This document shows positions 16,129 through 24,670 of a stretch of DNA of 64,000 nucleotides, in pieces. Within the stretch, counting starts at the first letter, position 1. Each line of letters opens with the position of its first letter. The DNA is taken from NCBI RefSeq assembly GCF_900117455.1, contig NZ_FPHO01000003.1, forward strand, positions 1,950,501 through 2,014,500, in the 5' to 3' direction. This DNA comes from Hyphomicrobium sp. CS1GBMeth3. Lineage in GTDB: Bacteria > Pseudomonadota > Alphaproteobacteria > Rhizobiales > Hyphomicrobiaceae. The notes beneath the pieces were generated by a model. That model searched no databases, was not told the DNA's origin, and saw nothing but the letters and a program-made list of their open reading frames with translations. The translations under genes were made by a program, and so were the position numbers.

Positions 16129-17727
16129 GTGCACGACGTAGCGATCATCGGTGGCGGACACAACGGCCTCACGGCGGCGGCTTATCTGGCAGACGCCGGT
16201 TTGAAGGTTGTCGTGCTGGAGAAGAACGCGCACGTGGGCGGGGCCGCGTACACGGAGGAGTTCGCGCCGGGCTTTCGTAACTCCGTCGCCGCCTACACCG
16301 TGAGCCTGCTCAATCCGAAGGTCATCCGTGATCTCGAGCTGCCCCGTCACGGGCTGCGCGTCGTCGAGCGACCCGTGGCCAACTTCTGGCCGGTCGACGA
16401 GAGCCGCGCGCTGCTGATGCCCTACGGGCTCGCCAACCGTCAGTGCGCTATCGCCGCGTTCTCGGAGCGCGATGCCGCGCGCCTGCCGGAGTACGACGCC
16501 GCGCTCGACCGCGCCGCGAGCGTGTTGAAGGGTCTCGTCCTCGAAACGCCGCCCAACGCCGGCGACGGTCTCGCCGCGCTCTGGAAGTCCGCCCGCCTCT
16601 CGCGTTCGATCCTGAAACTGCCGCGCGAAACGCAGCGTGATCTCGCCAGCCTCTTCACCGAAAGCGCCGCCGATTATCTCGCCCGCTGGTTCGAGAACGA
16701 CACCGTCAAGGCGGCCTTTGCGTTCGATGGCATCGTCGGCACCTATGCCGCGCCATCGACGCCCGGCACCGCCTATGTGCTCTTGCACCACTGCTTTGGC
16801 GAGGTGAACGGTAAGACCGGCGTTTGGGGCCACGCCATCGGTGGTATGGGCGCCATCAGCGCCGCCATAGAAAGCGCCGCGCGCGAGAAGGGCGCCGAGA
16901 TCCGGACCGATGCGCCCGTGAGCAAGATCATCGTCGAGAAGGGCCACGCCGCGGGTGTGCTGCTGGCCGATGGTACGGTCGTGCACGCGGCTGCCATCGC
17001 CGCTGCCGTGCCGCCGAAGCTCCTGTTCTCGCGTCTCGTCCCCGAAGGCGCCGTCGCGCCCGAGCTGCACCGCCGCCTCACGACGCTGAAATCGGGATCT
17101 GGCACGTTTCGCATGAACGTCGCGCTCTCGGAGCTGCCGAACTTCACCTGCCGTCCGAACAGCGGCGGCACCAATCATTTGGCGTCCGGCATCGTCATCG
17201 GACCGACACTCGACTATCTCGAGCGCGCCTGGCTCGATGCGCGCACCGACGGTTGGTCGAAGGAGCCGGTCGTCGAGATGCTGATCCCGTCAACGCTCGA
17301 CGACACGTTGGCGCCGCCCGGCCGTCACGTGACGAGCCTGTTCGTTCAACACGTCGCGCCGCATTTGCCGACACCACGCTCCTGGGCCGACCCGACGGAG
17401 AAGGAGCGTTTCGCGGATCTCGTCATCGATACCGTGACGCGCCACGCGCCGAACTTCAAATCAAGCGTCCTTGCGCGCCAGATCCTGTCGCCGCTCGATA
17501 TCGAGGAGCGCTTTGGCATGATCGACGGTGATATATTCCACGGCGCGTTGTCGCTCGATCAGCTGTTCGCGTTCCGCCCCGTGCTTGGTCACGCGGACTA
17601 TCGCATGCCCCTGCCGGGCCTCTATCTCTGCGCGTCCGGCGCCCATCCCGGAGGAGGCGTCACTGGCGCGCCCGGCCACAACGCGGCGCGCGAGATTGTC
17701 CGCGACCTCAAGGGCTTGTGGCGCTGA
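16129..17727 (+). CDS. FAD-dependent oxidoreductase, phytoene desaturase/PYROXD2 family
   Basis: A 532-residue flavoprotein with a GTG start (GAGAGGG upstream). The N-terminal Rossmann motif is VAIIGGGHNGLTAAAYLADA with the adenine-binding VVVLEKNAHVGG, and the C-terminal FAD block is GLYLCASGAHPGGGVTGAPG with GHNAAREI. The length and the FTCRP/GIVIGPTL middle region fit the PYROXD2 subgroup rather than a carotenoid-pathway desaturase, and no carotenoid genes lie nearby. The substrate is unknown. Confidence 0.88.
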   Translation: MHDVAIIGGGHNGLTAAAYLADAGLKVVVLEKNAHVGGAAYTEEFAPGFRNSVAAYTVSLLNPKVIRDLELPRHGLRVVERPVANFWPVDESRALLMPYGLANRQCAIAAFSERDAARLPEYDAALDRAASVLKGLVLETPPNAGDGLAALWKSARLSRSILKLPRETQRDLASLFTESAADYLARWFENDTVKAAFAFDGIVGTYAAPSTPGTAYVLLHHCFGEVNGKTGVWGHAIGGMGAISAAIESAAREKGAEIRTDAPVSKIIVEKGHAAGVLLADGTVVHAAAIAAAVPPKLLFSRLVPEGAVAPELHRRLTTLKSGSGTFRMNVALSELPNFTCRPNSGGTNHLASGIVIGPTLDYLERAWLDARTDGWSKEPVVEMLIPSTLDDTLAPPGRHVTSLFVQHVAPHLPTPRSWADPTEKERFADLVIDTVTRHAPNFKSSVLARQILSPLDIEERFGMIDGDIFHGALSLDQLFAFRPVLGHADYRMPLPGLYLCASGAHPGGGVTGAPGHNAAREIVRDLKGLWR

Positions 17728-17891
17728 GAAGCGGTCTTCATCTTTTGCTAATCGACACCAAGCAACTGAAAAATCGCCAAAAAATAAACAACCGCGCCGC
17801 GTCCCGAAACGGGCCGCAGCTTAACCTTTTATAAAGCGAATGGGTCGAGCCTGTATCCAAATGAATCGGGACGATTCTGAGGAGCGGCGAG

Positions 17892-18314
17892 ATGGGCAAG
17901 CTTTCCGTCTACATGGCCATGAAGCGCGATCTGGCCTTCGAATTCGAGCGCGAGCTGCGCGCGGTGCGCAATCTGATCCTGGGCGTCACCCGCCTGTCCG
18001 GCTCCGAGTACACGATCGAGATGGTGGGCAACGAGGGCTTCGTGGCGGGCAGCCGCGCACGTGCCGCTTTCATCGAGGCGTTCCATGCCGCCACACATGA
18101 GGCACTGGTCAAATACGCGCACGACCTTGCCCACGAGTGCCTTGAGCACGGCATGGACCAGGAAACGGTGAGCAGCGCGCTCGGTGGTCACGCGCCGTTC
18201 CAGAACATGCGTCCCATGCGCGAGCCGCAACCGCAGCAGCACGTCCAGCCGCCGCATCAGCATGTTCCGATGCCGGATGCCGGCAACAGCGTGCGCCTTG
18301 CCTTCTCCGCCTGA
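17892..18314 (+). CDS. Conserved hypothetical protein with Gln/Pro/His-rich tail
   Basis: A 140-residue protein of unknown function, with GAGGAG six bases before the ATG. The first 95 residues are helical and charged (KRDLAFEFERELRAVRNLIL, FIEAFHAATHEALVKYAHDL) without a signal or membrane segment; the tail is a low-complexity run around EPQPQQHVQPPHQHVPMP that could bind metal through its histidines. It lies before rfbD with 157 bases between. Confidence 0.65.
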   Translation: MGKLSVYMAMKRDLAFEFERELRAVRNLILGVTRLSGSEYTIEMVGNEGFVAGSRARAAFIEAFHAATHEALVKYAHDLAHECLEHGMDQETVSSALGGHAPFQNMRPMREPQPQQHVQPPHQHVPMPDAGNSVRLAFSA

Positions 18315-18471
18315 CGGGATTTGTAAGGATACGCGGCGCGGCTTTCCCGGAACCCCGGCCGAGCCGCGCCGTTTCATTTTTGCGTGGCGCGGCGATGCCC
18401 CCGATCATCGCATGGCCACGAACCTGTTATGATGTCGTCTACCCCGCAACTCCGGGAGAGTCTAGAGTTCG

Positions 18472-19374
18472 ATGCGGTTGCTGATTGCCGGTTGGCACGG
18501 ACAAGTCGCCCGCGCGCTGATCGAGGCGGCGCCGTCGCGCGCGGAGATCAGGGCCCTCGCGGCCGGTCGCCCGGCGCTCGACGTCGGCGATCCGCGCTCG
18601 ATCGAACGCGCCTTTGGCGATCTCGAGCCGACCATCGTCGTCAACAGCGCGGCCTACACTGCGGTCGACAAGGCCGAGACTGATGCAGAAAACGCCTTTG
18701 CGCTGAACCGGGATGGCGCGCGGCTCTTGGCCCAGGCCGCGGCGCGCCGCAACGTTCCCGTCATTCACCTCTCGACGCACTACATTTTCGACGGCACCAA
18801 ATCGGAGCCCTATGGCGAGCAGGATTCGCCATCGCCGGCGACCGTCTACGGCCGCTCCAAGCTCGCAGGCGAAGAATCGGTCCGCGAAGCCAACCCGCGC
18901 CACATCATCATTCGCACCGGCTGGGTGTTCAGCCCCATGCGGCAAACGTTTGCAGCTCGCATTCTAGATGCTGCAGCCGGCGACGCGCCGTTGCGCATCG
19001 TGGCGGACCAGCACGGCAACCCCACCTACGCACCGCATCTGGCGGCGGCGATCCTTGATGTCGCGCGCATGCTGACGGCGGGTGAGCTGGGCGAGAGTGT
19101 GTGGGGGACCTACCACGCGGCCGGCACGGGTGCCGCGTCCTGGCACGGCCTCGCGGATGAGATCCTCGCCCGCGCCGCCGATCGCGGCCGCCCCGGCGCC
19201 GAGCTGACGCCTATCGCTTCGGCGGATTACCCGGCCAAGGCACCGCGTCCTGCCAATGCCAAGCTCGACTGCAGCAGGTTCGAGGACACGTTCGGGTTGC
19301 GCCTGCCGGCCTGGCAGCAAGGAGCGGCAGCCTGCGTCGAGCGGTTGATCCCGGCGGAGACGCGCCCCGCATGA
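18472..19374 (+). CDS. rfbD: dTDP-4-dehydrorhamnose reductase (RmlD) family protein
   Basis: A 300-residue short-chain dehydrogenase of the RmlD type, which makes dTDP-L-rhamnose for surface glycans. It has an atypical N-terminal loop LIAGWHGQVA (normally GxxGQLG), VVNSAAYTAVDKAE, the catalytic YGRSKLAGE (Tyr and Lys), and a GWVFS segment. The strongly conserved STDYVFDG is STHYIFDG here. The other rhamnose genes (rfbA, B, C) are not in this window, so either they lie elsewhere or the enzyme has another nucleotide-sugar substrate. It overlaps the next gene by four bases. Confidence 0.8.
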   Translation: MRLLIAGWHGQVARALIEAAPSRAEIRALAAGRPALDVGDPRSIERAFGDLEPTIVVNSAAYTAVDKAETDAENAFALNRDGARLLAQAAARRNVPVIHLSTHYIFDGTKSEPYGEQDSPSPATVYGRSKLAGEESVREANPRHIIIRTGWVFSPMRQTFAARILDAAAGDAPLRIVADQHGNPTYAPHLAAAILDVARMLTAGELGESVWGTYHAAGTGAASWHGLADEILARAADRGRPGAELTPIASADYPAKAPRPANAKLDCSRFEDTFGLRLPAWQQGAAACVERLIPAETRPA

Positions 19375-19706
19375 AAGAGAGACTGACGCTCGAGATGGTG
19401 CTGGCCTTTGCTGTGCTCGCCCTCGGCATCTTCGCCTATGGCGAAAGCGCTTCGCCCGCGTGGTGGTGGATGGTGCTGCTCGGTGCCGCGCTCGCGCTCG
19501 TCGTATTCGTCGATGCCTGGAGCGAGCGTCACACACGGTATCAACGGCCGGTTACCCTTCGCACGTCGGCCTTCATCGCGGCCGAGCTGGTGTTGCCGGT
19601 TCTGGTGTTAGCCGCCTCTGCGTTGGCCCTCACCGAGGGCGGTGAAGTCTGGTACGACGCCGCGATCGTCCTCGCCGTCGCGTTGGCCATCTTCGCACTT
19701 CTTTAG
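19371..19706 (+). CDS. Small membrane protein coupled to rfbD
   Basis: A 111-residue protein with about four hydrophobic segments (around residues 6-20, 25-43, 60-80 and 92-110) and a short charged loop (DAWSERHTRYQRP). Its ATG overlaps the rfbD stop by four bases, which indicates coupled translation. No family was recognised. The last four bases overlap the end of the convergent gene at 19703. Confidence 0.7.
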   Translation: MKERLTLEMVLAFAVLALGIFAYGESASPAWWWMVLLGAALALVVFVDAWSERHTRYQRPVTLRTSAFIAAELVLPVLVLAASALALTEGGEVWYDAAIVLAVALAIFALL

Positions 19707-20062
19707 GTGGGGTCGCCTTTCGCAGCCCGGCGGGCGCGCCGAACCTTCAGCGCGGCCCACGACCACAGCACAATCACGGCCAAGAGCAGCACCAGAAACG
19801 GAGCGTTGATCCAGTCGATGATCTCCGCCGCGCGTTGAGGAGAGACGGCCCCGAAATGCGCTGCGAGCTTCGCGATCGCGCGCGCGCAGAGCGTGAGCAA
19901 AAACAACCCGCCGACCAGGCTCAGGAGAGGCTGGGCCTTGTAGTAATCCGCAAAGACGGTCTTTTCCGCTTGCTTGGGGCCGGCAAACAGCGACACGACG
20001 GTGATGGGCAGAAGAACGAGCACCCAGAAGCCATAAATGACGAGTTCGAAGGGCGACAGCAT
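19703..20062 (-). CDS. Small membrane protein
   Basis: A 119-residue protein with three hydrophobic segments (around residues 4-26, 43-64, 82-104) and a basic C-terminal tail (KVRRARRAAKGDPT). The Met at 20062 has GAGG seven bases upstream; an in-frame start at 20101 is also possible but adds only a polar Pro-rich lead. No family recognised, and no partner on the same strand. Confidence 0.65.
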   Translation of the reverse strand: MLSPFELVIYGFWVLVLLPITVVSLFAGPKQAEKTVFADYYKAQPLLSLVGGLFLLTLCARAIAKLAAHFGAVSPQRAAEIIDWINAPFLVLLLAVIVLWSWAALKVRRARRAAKGDPT

Positions 20063-20200
20063 GGCTGAACCTCGTGGGGGGTGATCCGGCGGAGGAAGCA
20101 AAAATACGGCGGGGTTCCCCGAGCGTCAGTTCCCGCCGGAACGCGGAAGCGGGACACAAGCGCCACTGTATGAGCCCGCGAAATCTGCTACATCCCAGCC

Positions 20201-20623
20201 ATGCTGGAGATCACGGACAAGATTGCGATTGACGAGCGCGAGCTCGAGGAGCGGTTCATCCGCGCCTCGGGGCCAGGCGGGCAGAACGTCAACAAGGTTT
20301 CGACAGCGGTCGAGCTGCGCTTCGATGTGCGCCATTCCGGCAGCCTGCCGCTGGCCGTCCGGGATCGGCTGGTGCGCATCGCCGGCCGGCGCATCACCGA
20401 CGAGGGCGTGCTGGTGATCCGCGCCGAGCGCTTTCGCACGCAGGAGCGCAACCGGGAGGATGCCCGCGCGCGCCTCATCGAGCTGATCCGCGAAGCGCTG
20501 CATGTGCCGAAGAAGCGCGTCGCAACCAAACCGAGCCGCGCTGCAAGAGCGCGCCGCGTCGATGCCAAGGTGCGGCGTGGCGGAGTGAAAAAGCTTCGTC
20601 AATCCCGCCCATCCTTCGACTAA
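20201..20623 (+). CDS. arfB: Alternative ribosome-rescue factor ArfB (YaeJ)
   Basis: A 140-residue peptidyl-tRNA hydrolase that frees ribosomes stalled without a stop codon. The catalytic motif is RASGPGGQNVNKVST, with Gly-Gly-Gln at residues 26-28, and the C-terminus is a basic tail (KKRVATKPSRAARARRVDAK) like the one that enters the empty mRNA channel. The length matches ArfB rather than release factors. Followed 36 bases later by hyi. Confidence 0.93.
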   Translation: MLEITDKIAIDERELEERFIRASGPGGQNVNKVSTAVELRFDVRHSGSLPLAVRDRLVRIAGRRITDEGVLVIRAERFRTQERNREDARARLIELIREALHVPKKRVATKPSRAARARRVDAKVRRGGVKKLRQSRPSFD

Positions 20624-20659
20624 GCCTCGTTCCACACTCCCTAAGCAACCGGACGACCG

Positions 20660-21436
20660 ATGCCGCGCTTTGACGCAAACTTGAGCTTCCTGTTCACCGA
20701 CCTGCCGTTCCTCGATCGCTTCGAGGCCGCTGCGCGCGCCGGCTTCAAGGGCGTCGAGTTCATGTTTCCGTACGCGGTGCCCGCCGACGAGATCCGTGCC
20801 CGCCTCGACGCGACGGGCCTCGAGCTCGTGCTCTTCAACCTGCCGCCGGGCCACTGGGACAAGGGTGAGCGCGGCTTTGCCGCTTTGCCCGGTCGCGAGG
20901 ACGAGTTCGCCTCCGCAGTCGATCTCGCGCTAACGTACGCCGAAGCGCTCGGCTGCAGGCGCCTGCACGTCATGGCTGGCCTCGCGACACACGGCGCCAC
21001 GCGCGAAACCTACATTGCCAACCTGCGCCTCGCAGCCGATTGGGCAGCACCATCTGGTATCGACATTCTGATCGAGCCGATCAACACGCGTGACATTCCG
21101 GGCTACTTCCTGACGCGCACGGCGGAGGCGCGCGATGTGATCGCCGAGGTCGGCGCACCGAACTTGGGGCTCCAGTTCGACCTCTATCACCGCCATCTGA
21201 TGGAAGGAGACATCGAGAACGCCCTTGCCGAGTTCGGCCCGCTCGCGCGGCACTACCAATGCGCCGACCCGCCCGACCGCGGTGAGCCGAGTATGTCGGT
21301 GCTCGATTACGCGCGCATCTTCCGCCTGATCGACGCCTCCGGCTACACGGGCTGGATTGGCTGCGAATACAAGCCGCGCGGCGCGACCCTAGACGGCCTC
21401 GCGTGGACCGCTGCGTGCGGCGTCACGCTGGGATGA
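20660..21436 (+). CDS. hyi: Hydroxypyruvate isomerase
   Basis: A 258-residue TIM-barrel protein of the Hyi/xylose-isomerase-like family, which interconverts hydroxypyruvate and tartronate semialdehyde. It starts with PRFDANLSFLFTDLPFLDRF and shows KGVEFMFPYAVPADEI, LFNLPPGHWDKGERG, LIEPINTRDIPGYFL (metal-binding Glu), LQFDLYHRHLMEGD and IGCEYKPRG. Length is usual. In methylotrophs and glyoxylate users the enzyme joins serine-cycle and glyoxylate metabolism, but no other such gene is adjacent. Confidence 0.92.
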   Translation: MPRFDANLSFLFTDLPFLDRFEAAARAGFKGVEFMFPYAVPADEIRARLDATGLELVLFNLPPGHWDKGERGFAALPGREDEFASAVDLALTYAEALGCRRLHVMAGLATHGATRETYIANLRLAADWAAPSGIDILIEPINTRDIPGYFLTRTAEARDVIAEVGAPNLGLQFDLYHRHLMEGDIENALAEFGPLARHYQCADPPDRGEPSMSVLDYARIFRLIDASGYTGWIGCEYKPRGATLDGLAWTAACGVTLG

Positions 21437-21488
21437 GCATCAACAGCGCTTTTGACCCTCAGAGGAATCAGTGTGGTCAAGGTCGTCA

Positions 21489-23180
21489 CTAAAGTAGCGA
21501 CCACTGTCGTGTCGCGACCGCCCAAATTATGATCATGGCATTTGAAGCCATATGGGCCGCGATAGGATCGGACAGTCGCTTTGTTCGGTACATGAGCAGA
21601 GCGTAGACGGCGCCAGCGAGACAAGCAGCTACCCAGCGTTCATGCATGAGTCCAAATGCCAGCGACGATCCCACGAACGCCAACAACCGAAACTCGCCAA
21701 TGCCAACGGTTTCAAACCGTGTAGAGATGAGCGCTCGGCTGAGAAAGCCGCGGAAGGCTAGCTCCTCGGCAACGGGTACGAGCACAGCTCCCCCGACTAC
21801 ACGCAGTGCCAGCCACACGCCGGCCAGCCAAACGGGCAGTGACGTGATCCATGCGCCAAGCGCTGTATCAGTTCCCTGAACTGGATCAGTTGCGATCCAG
21901 GCGATCCCGATTCCAACGCCGGCGGCGATCGAGAGCGGAGAAACGTTCGTAACCATCGAGACATATGCGTCGCGGAACCACCACAGCGCTATCGCAATAG
22001 CCGCAACCTTGATCGCGTACAGCCCTTCCTCGTGTGGCGCGAAGGCGGAAGCTATGACACTCGCCGCCATGAGCGCTAGGAAGGGAGCCAGATATTCGAG
22101 AGTAATTCGCGCTCCAGTATTCTCACTCGCCGCTGCCACGGGACTTGCTATGGGGACCGCCGTGGCGGTGAAAAAAGATGCGCTCCTTGAGACCCAGATG
22201 ACCGTTAGCGTGACGATCAGAAATGCGATCCATCCACCCTGTGAGTGAAATCCTTCGAGAGCGATGGCCGGGGAGATGTGTCCGCCTATGCTTACAAGCA
22301 CAGCGATCCGGGCGGCATTCAAAATCCAGATTGCGGCGATACCGATCGGAAAGAGCAGCAGCGCATTCGGAAACCGTAATTCACGACGGAACACCCAAGT
22401 GTAAATCGAGAGAAAGGCAAGGATGAGCGCTATCCCCTCGTAGCCGGAGCAAGGCGCAAAGATTTCGACTCTAAAATCGTTCACCTCGAGAATGTGATGC
22501 TCGCTGTCGAGCAACACATTAGGTTCGTAGAGGGTGAGAAACCAATACGAGAGCGTAAGTGTCGCAAAAGAGAGGGAATTCCAGCCGTCCTGGCTAAAAC
22601 GGCTCGCGGCAAGAATGAAAGCTGCGCCGGCCGCCGCCAGCGCGATCTCCATTGGGGCTAGCTTGACGAGCGGTCGCCAAAACGACATGGGCGCGGCTAC
22701 CAGGGCCAGGGACACGCCAGTTGCCAGAAGAAGCCCGCTGTATGCCGACATGATGTAGGGAGACGGCTGCTCCATGCTTGACAGGGCATGCCGGGTTAGA
22801 AGCAACGCAGCGAATAGAGCGACGTTCGCCGAAAGGCACGCGCGCCAAGCGTGCTCGGTCGCTCGCGTCTGATATATCGCCAAGATTTGCGTGCGTATTG
22901 GCCACGCCATCATGACAAACAAAGGAAAGGCGAGAAACGCGAGTTGCGCAAACGAGTTTGCGTAAAAGTGAGGGCTTCGCCATAAGGGAAGCCCCGTATC
23001 AAAACCGAAGAGAAACGACGCGAAAAAAATCTCGCTCGCGGCGATTAATGCAAAGAGCATGAATCGGCGCGCCAGCTGGAAATCGCGCGCACCGGGGATG
23101 GCTGGGACCGATCTCGGCACAACCACCTCGAAATGAGATGGCTGTGTTTTAATGGCGCTCCCAGCAGCCTCGTCGGGCAT
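21489..23180 (-). CDS. xrtE: Exosortase E / CPBP protease fusion (VPEID-CTERM system)
   Basis: A 563-residue membrane protein with two transpeptidase or protease units. Residues about 35-340 are an exosortase domain: Cys244 (EIFAPCSGYEG), Arg291 (LNAAR) and His312 (EGFHSQGG) are the expected catalytic residues. Residues about 360-563 are a CPBP intramembrane protease: EELAFRGF (Glu472/473, Arg477), FGLMHERW (His513) and HMASN (His543, Asn547). This fusion is the established XrtE form. It lies five bases after the gene for its predicted substrate. Local GC is visibly lower than in the neighbours, which suggests transfer. The enzyme should cut the substrate at PEID and release or anchor it. Confidence 0.92.
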   Translation of the reverse strand: MPDEAAGSAIKTQPSHFEVVVPRSVPAIPGARDFQLARRFMLFALIAASEIFFASFLFGFDTGLPLWRSPHFYANSFAQLAFLAFPLFVMMAWPIRTQILAIYQTRATEHAWRACLSANVALFAALLLTRHALSSMEQPSPYIMSAYSGLLLATGVSLALVAAPMSFWRPLVKLAPMEIALAAAGAAFILAASRFSQDGWNSLSFATLTLSYWFLTLYEPNVLLDSEHHILEVNDFRVEIFAPCSGYEGIALILAFLSIYTWVFRRELRFPNALLLFPIGIAAIWILNAARIAVLVSIGGHISPAIALEGFHSQGGWIAFLIVTLTVIWVSRSASFFTATAVPIASPVAAASENTGARITLEYLAPFLALMAASVIASAFAPHEEGLYAIKVAAIAIALWWFRDAYVSMVTNVSPLSIAAGVGIGIAWIATDPVQGTDTALGAWITSLPVWLAGVWLALRVVGGAVLVPVAEELAFRGFLSRALISTRFETVGIGEFRLLAFVGSSLAFGLMHERWVAACLAGAVYALLMYRTKRLSDPIAAHMASNAMIIIWAVATRQWSLL

Positions 23181-23185
23181 CCGGC

Positions 23186-23425
23186 CTAGTTTCTAATCTT
23201 CCGGTAGATAATCGCGGCAATACCGGCCACGAGGGCCATTGCAGCAAGACCTGCTCCGCCATCAATCTCAGGCGCGCCGGCTGTTCCGCCGCCGGTTCCG
23301 CCACCGCCACAACTGAAAATGCCACAGATGATGTCGCCGAGTGGGCCCGCAGCAGCAGGGTACGACCAGGTCGAACTCACCAGAATTGCGCCTATTGCAA
23401 CAGACGGTGTGAACTTGGTCTTCAT
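23186..23425 (-). CDS. VPEID-CTERM sorting-signal peptide, XrtE substrate
   Basis: A 79-residue precursor. Parts: signal peptide 1-26 (cleavage after PAAA), a mature stretch of only about 24 residues with Cys34 and Cys39 and a Gly-rich run (CGGGGTGGGTAG), the sorting motif APEID at 51-55, a membrane helix about 57-74 (GLAAMALVAGIAAIIY) and a basic end RKIRN. That is the tripartite C-terminal signal recognised by exosortase E. Its direct neighbour xrtE makes the pairing almost certain. The function of the tiny Cys-bracketed product is unknown. Confidence 0.88.
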   Translation of the reverse strand: MKTKFTPSVAIGAILVSSTWSYPAAAGPLGDIICGIFSCGGGGTGGGTAGAPEIDGGAGLAAMALVAGIAAIIYRKIRN

Positions 23426-23540
23426 TGGGTCATCTCTCCCGTCATCAATGGCCTAGTCGCGGTGCACTTATCGCGATTTGGTCTGATGTCTGAACGTAGC
23501 ACCGAAGACGACGAACAGGTAAAATCCGGTTAATTAATCT

Positions 23541-23580
23541 TAAAGTTTGCCGCGGCAGCGGGCCCAGCCGCGGCAACTTC
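23541..23580 (-). terminator. Hairpin ending the hydrolase cluster
   Basis: TTGCCGCGGC (23547-23556) and GCCGCGGCAA (23567-23576) are perfect 10-base arms around a 10-base loop, extended by CTT/AAG. It lies 54 bases past the lysozyme-like gene's stop on the minus strand. Only three T's follow in that direction, so termination may be partial. It separates that cluster from the VPEID/xrtE pair. Confidence 0.55.
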
Positions 23581-23633
23581 TGGCCCGTGGCCAACACACC
23601 TGCAGACGGGGCAGCCTTTGCAGCCCGCGCCGC

Positions 23634-24644
23634 TCAAGCCGGCGGCGCGATGTGCCCGGCTTCCACCAGCGCTCTCAACATCACGGCCGCACCGCACTGC
23701 TTCGAGACGGCATTCGGATCCCACACGTTGTCGCGGACGAACTTGCCCTTCGAATAGTGGTTCGAGAAGCTCCAGAGGTACGGCGTGTTGATCTTATAGA
23801 GCAGCCGGCTACGCCAGCCGTTGTAGCCTTCCCAGCGATAGAGCATGCGCGGCAGGCTCCAGTCGGCCTGCTCGTGCAACTTGTCGTAGCGCAGCGCGTC
23901 GACGGCGCTCGATACCCAGTCGGATGGCGGCAGCCACGGATTGGGGCGGCCCTTCGGCACCTGCACGGTCTTGGCTTTCAGCGGATCTCCGTTGTGCAGA
24001 TGCGACGTCATATCGAAACTGCATTCCATGCCGTGGATGATCGCCACCGCATACCAGGGCACGCAGGTTTCTTCGAACACCTGCTCGTAGGATTTGCGCC
24101 GCGCCGCATCCACGATCTTCGACACGTACCACTGCACCGTCGAGCGGTTCTCGGAGCGGATCTGGCACGTCTCGAACAGCCGGCGGTAGTCGTCCGCGAC
24201 GTCCTCGAACTTGGGCGGCGTCACGGCGGCAGCCTGCGGACCCTCCGGAATGTCGCGCGGCGGGCGCTCCGCATTGCGCGACGTGCGCAGAAGCTCGGAT
24301 GCGCGATCGAGCAGGCCGTCGATCTCGACGGACGTCGCGCCGGGCGCATCGGGCGCCGACGCCGTGATCGCATCCATGAAGTCGACGATCGCGGGCTGCA
24401 GCTCGGTGAAATCCTCTTCCGCCGCCGCCGGCGCGAGCCCCATGCGCGGCACTGAAAGGCCGAGCCGCTGCGCTTCCTCCGAAAGCGAGTAGAGCTGCGA
24501 CCACGTCCCGCGCACAATCTGCGCCGTGGCTTCCGTCGTGTTGAACCGGAGCACGTAGGGCATGGCCAGCGCGGCAGCGACACCGGTGCCGAACTGCCGG
24601 CGCGTGAGTGTGACCCGTTTCATGCTGTCGTCCCCCGTCGTCAT
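23634..24644 (-). CDS. Tat-exported lysozyme-like protein (COG5526-type)
   Basis: A 336-residue protein whose C-terminal half follows the 'lysozyme family protein' pattern known from cyanobacteria: IHGMECSFDMTSHLHNGD (candidate catalytic Glu), KTVQVPKGRPNPWLPPSDW, YRWEGYNGWR and NTPYLWSFSNHYSKGKFV with DPNAVSKQCGAAVML. Export is by the Tat path (KRVTLTRRQFGTG twin Arg, then a hydrophobic run). Starts at 24662, 24644 and 24623 all keep the Tat signal; 24644 (GGAAGG six bases upstream) is chosen. It begins 26 bases after the double-protease gene and is likely co-transcribed. It probably cleaves peptidoglycan outside the membrane. Confidence 0.75.
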   Translation of the reverse strand: MTTGDDSMKRVTLTRRQFGTGVAAALAMPYVLRFNTTEATAQIVRGTWSQLYSLSEEAQRLGLSVPRMGLAPAAAEEDFTELQPAIVDFMDAITASAPDAPGATSVEIDGLLDRASELLRTSRNAERPPRDIPEGPQAAAVTPPKFEDVADDYRRLFETCQIRSENRSTVQWYVSKIVDAARRKSYEQVFEETCVPWYAVAIIHGMECSFDMTSHLHNGDPLKAKTVQVPKGRPNPWLPPSDWVSSAVDALRYDKLHEQADWSLPRMLYRWEGYNGWRSRLLYKINTPYLWSFSNHYSKGKFVRDNVWDPNAVSKQCGAAVMLRALVEAGHIAPPA

Positions 24645-24670
24645 GACGCGCCTTCCCTTCACTTGATCGC

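Noticed and set aside
15685..17178. Open frame of 497 codons on the minus strand
   Set aside because: Runs antisense through the FAD oxidoreductase and the Cys-rich peptide; Arg/Gly-rich, typical GC-rich shadow.
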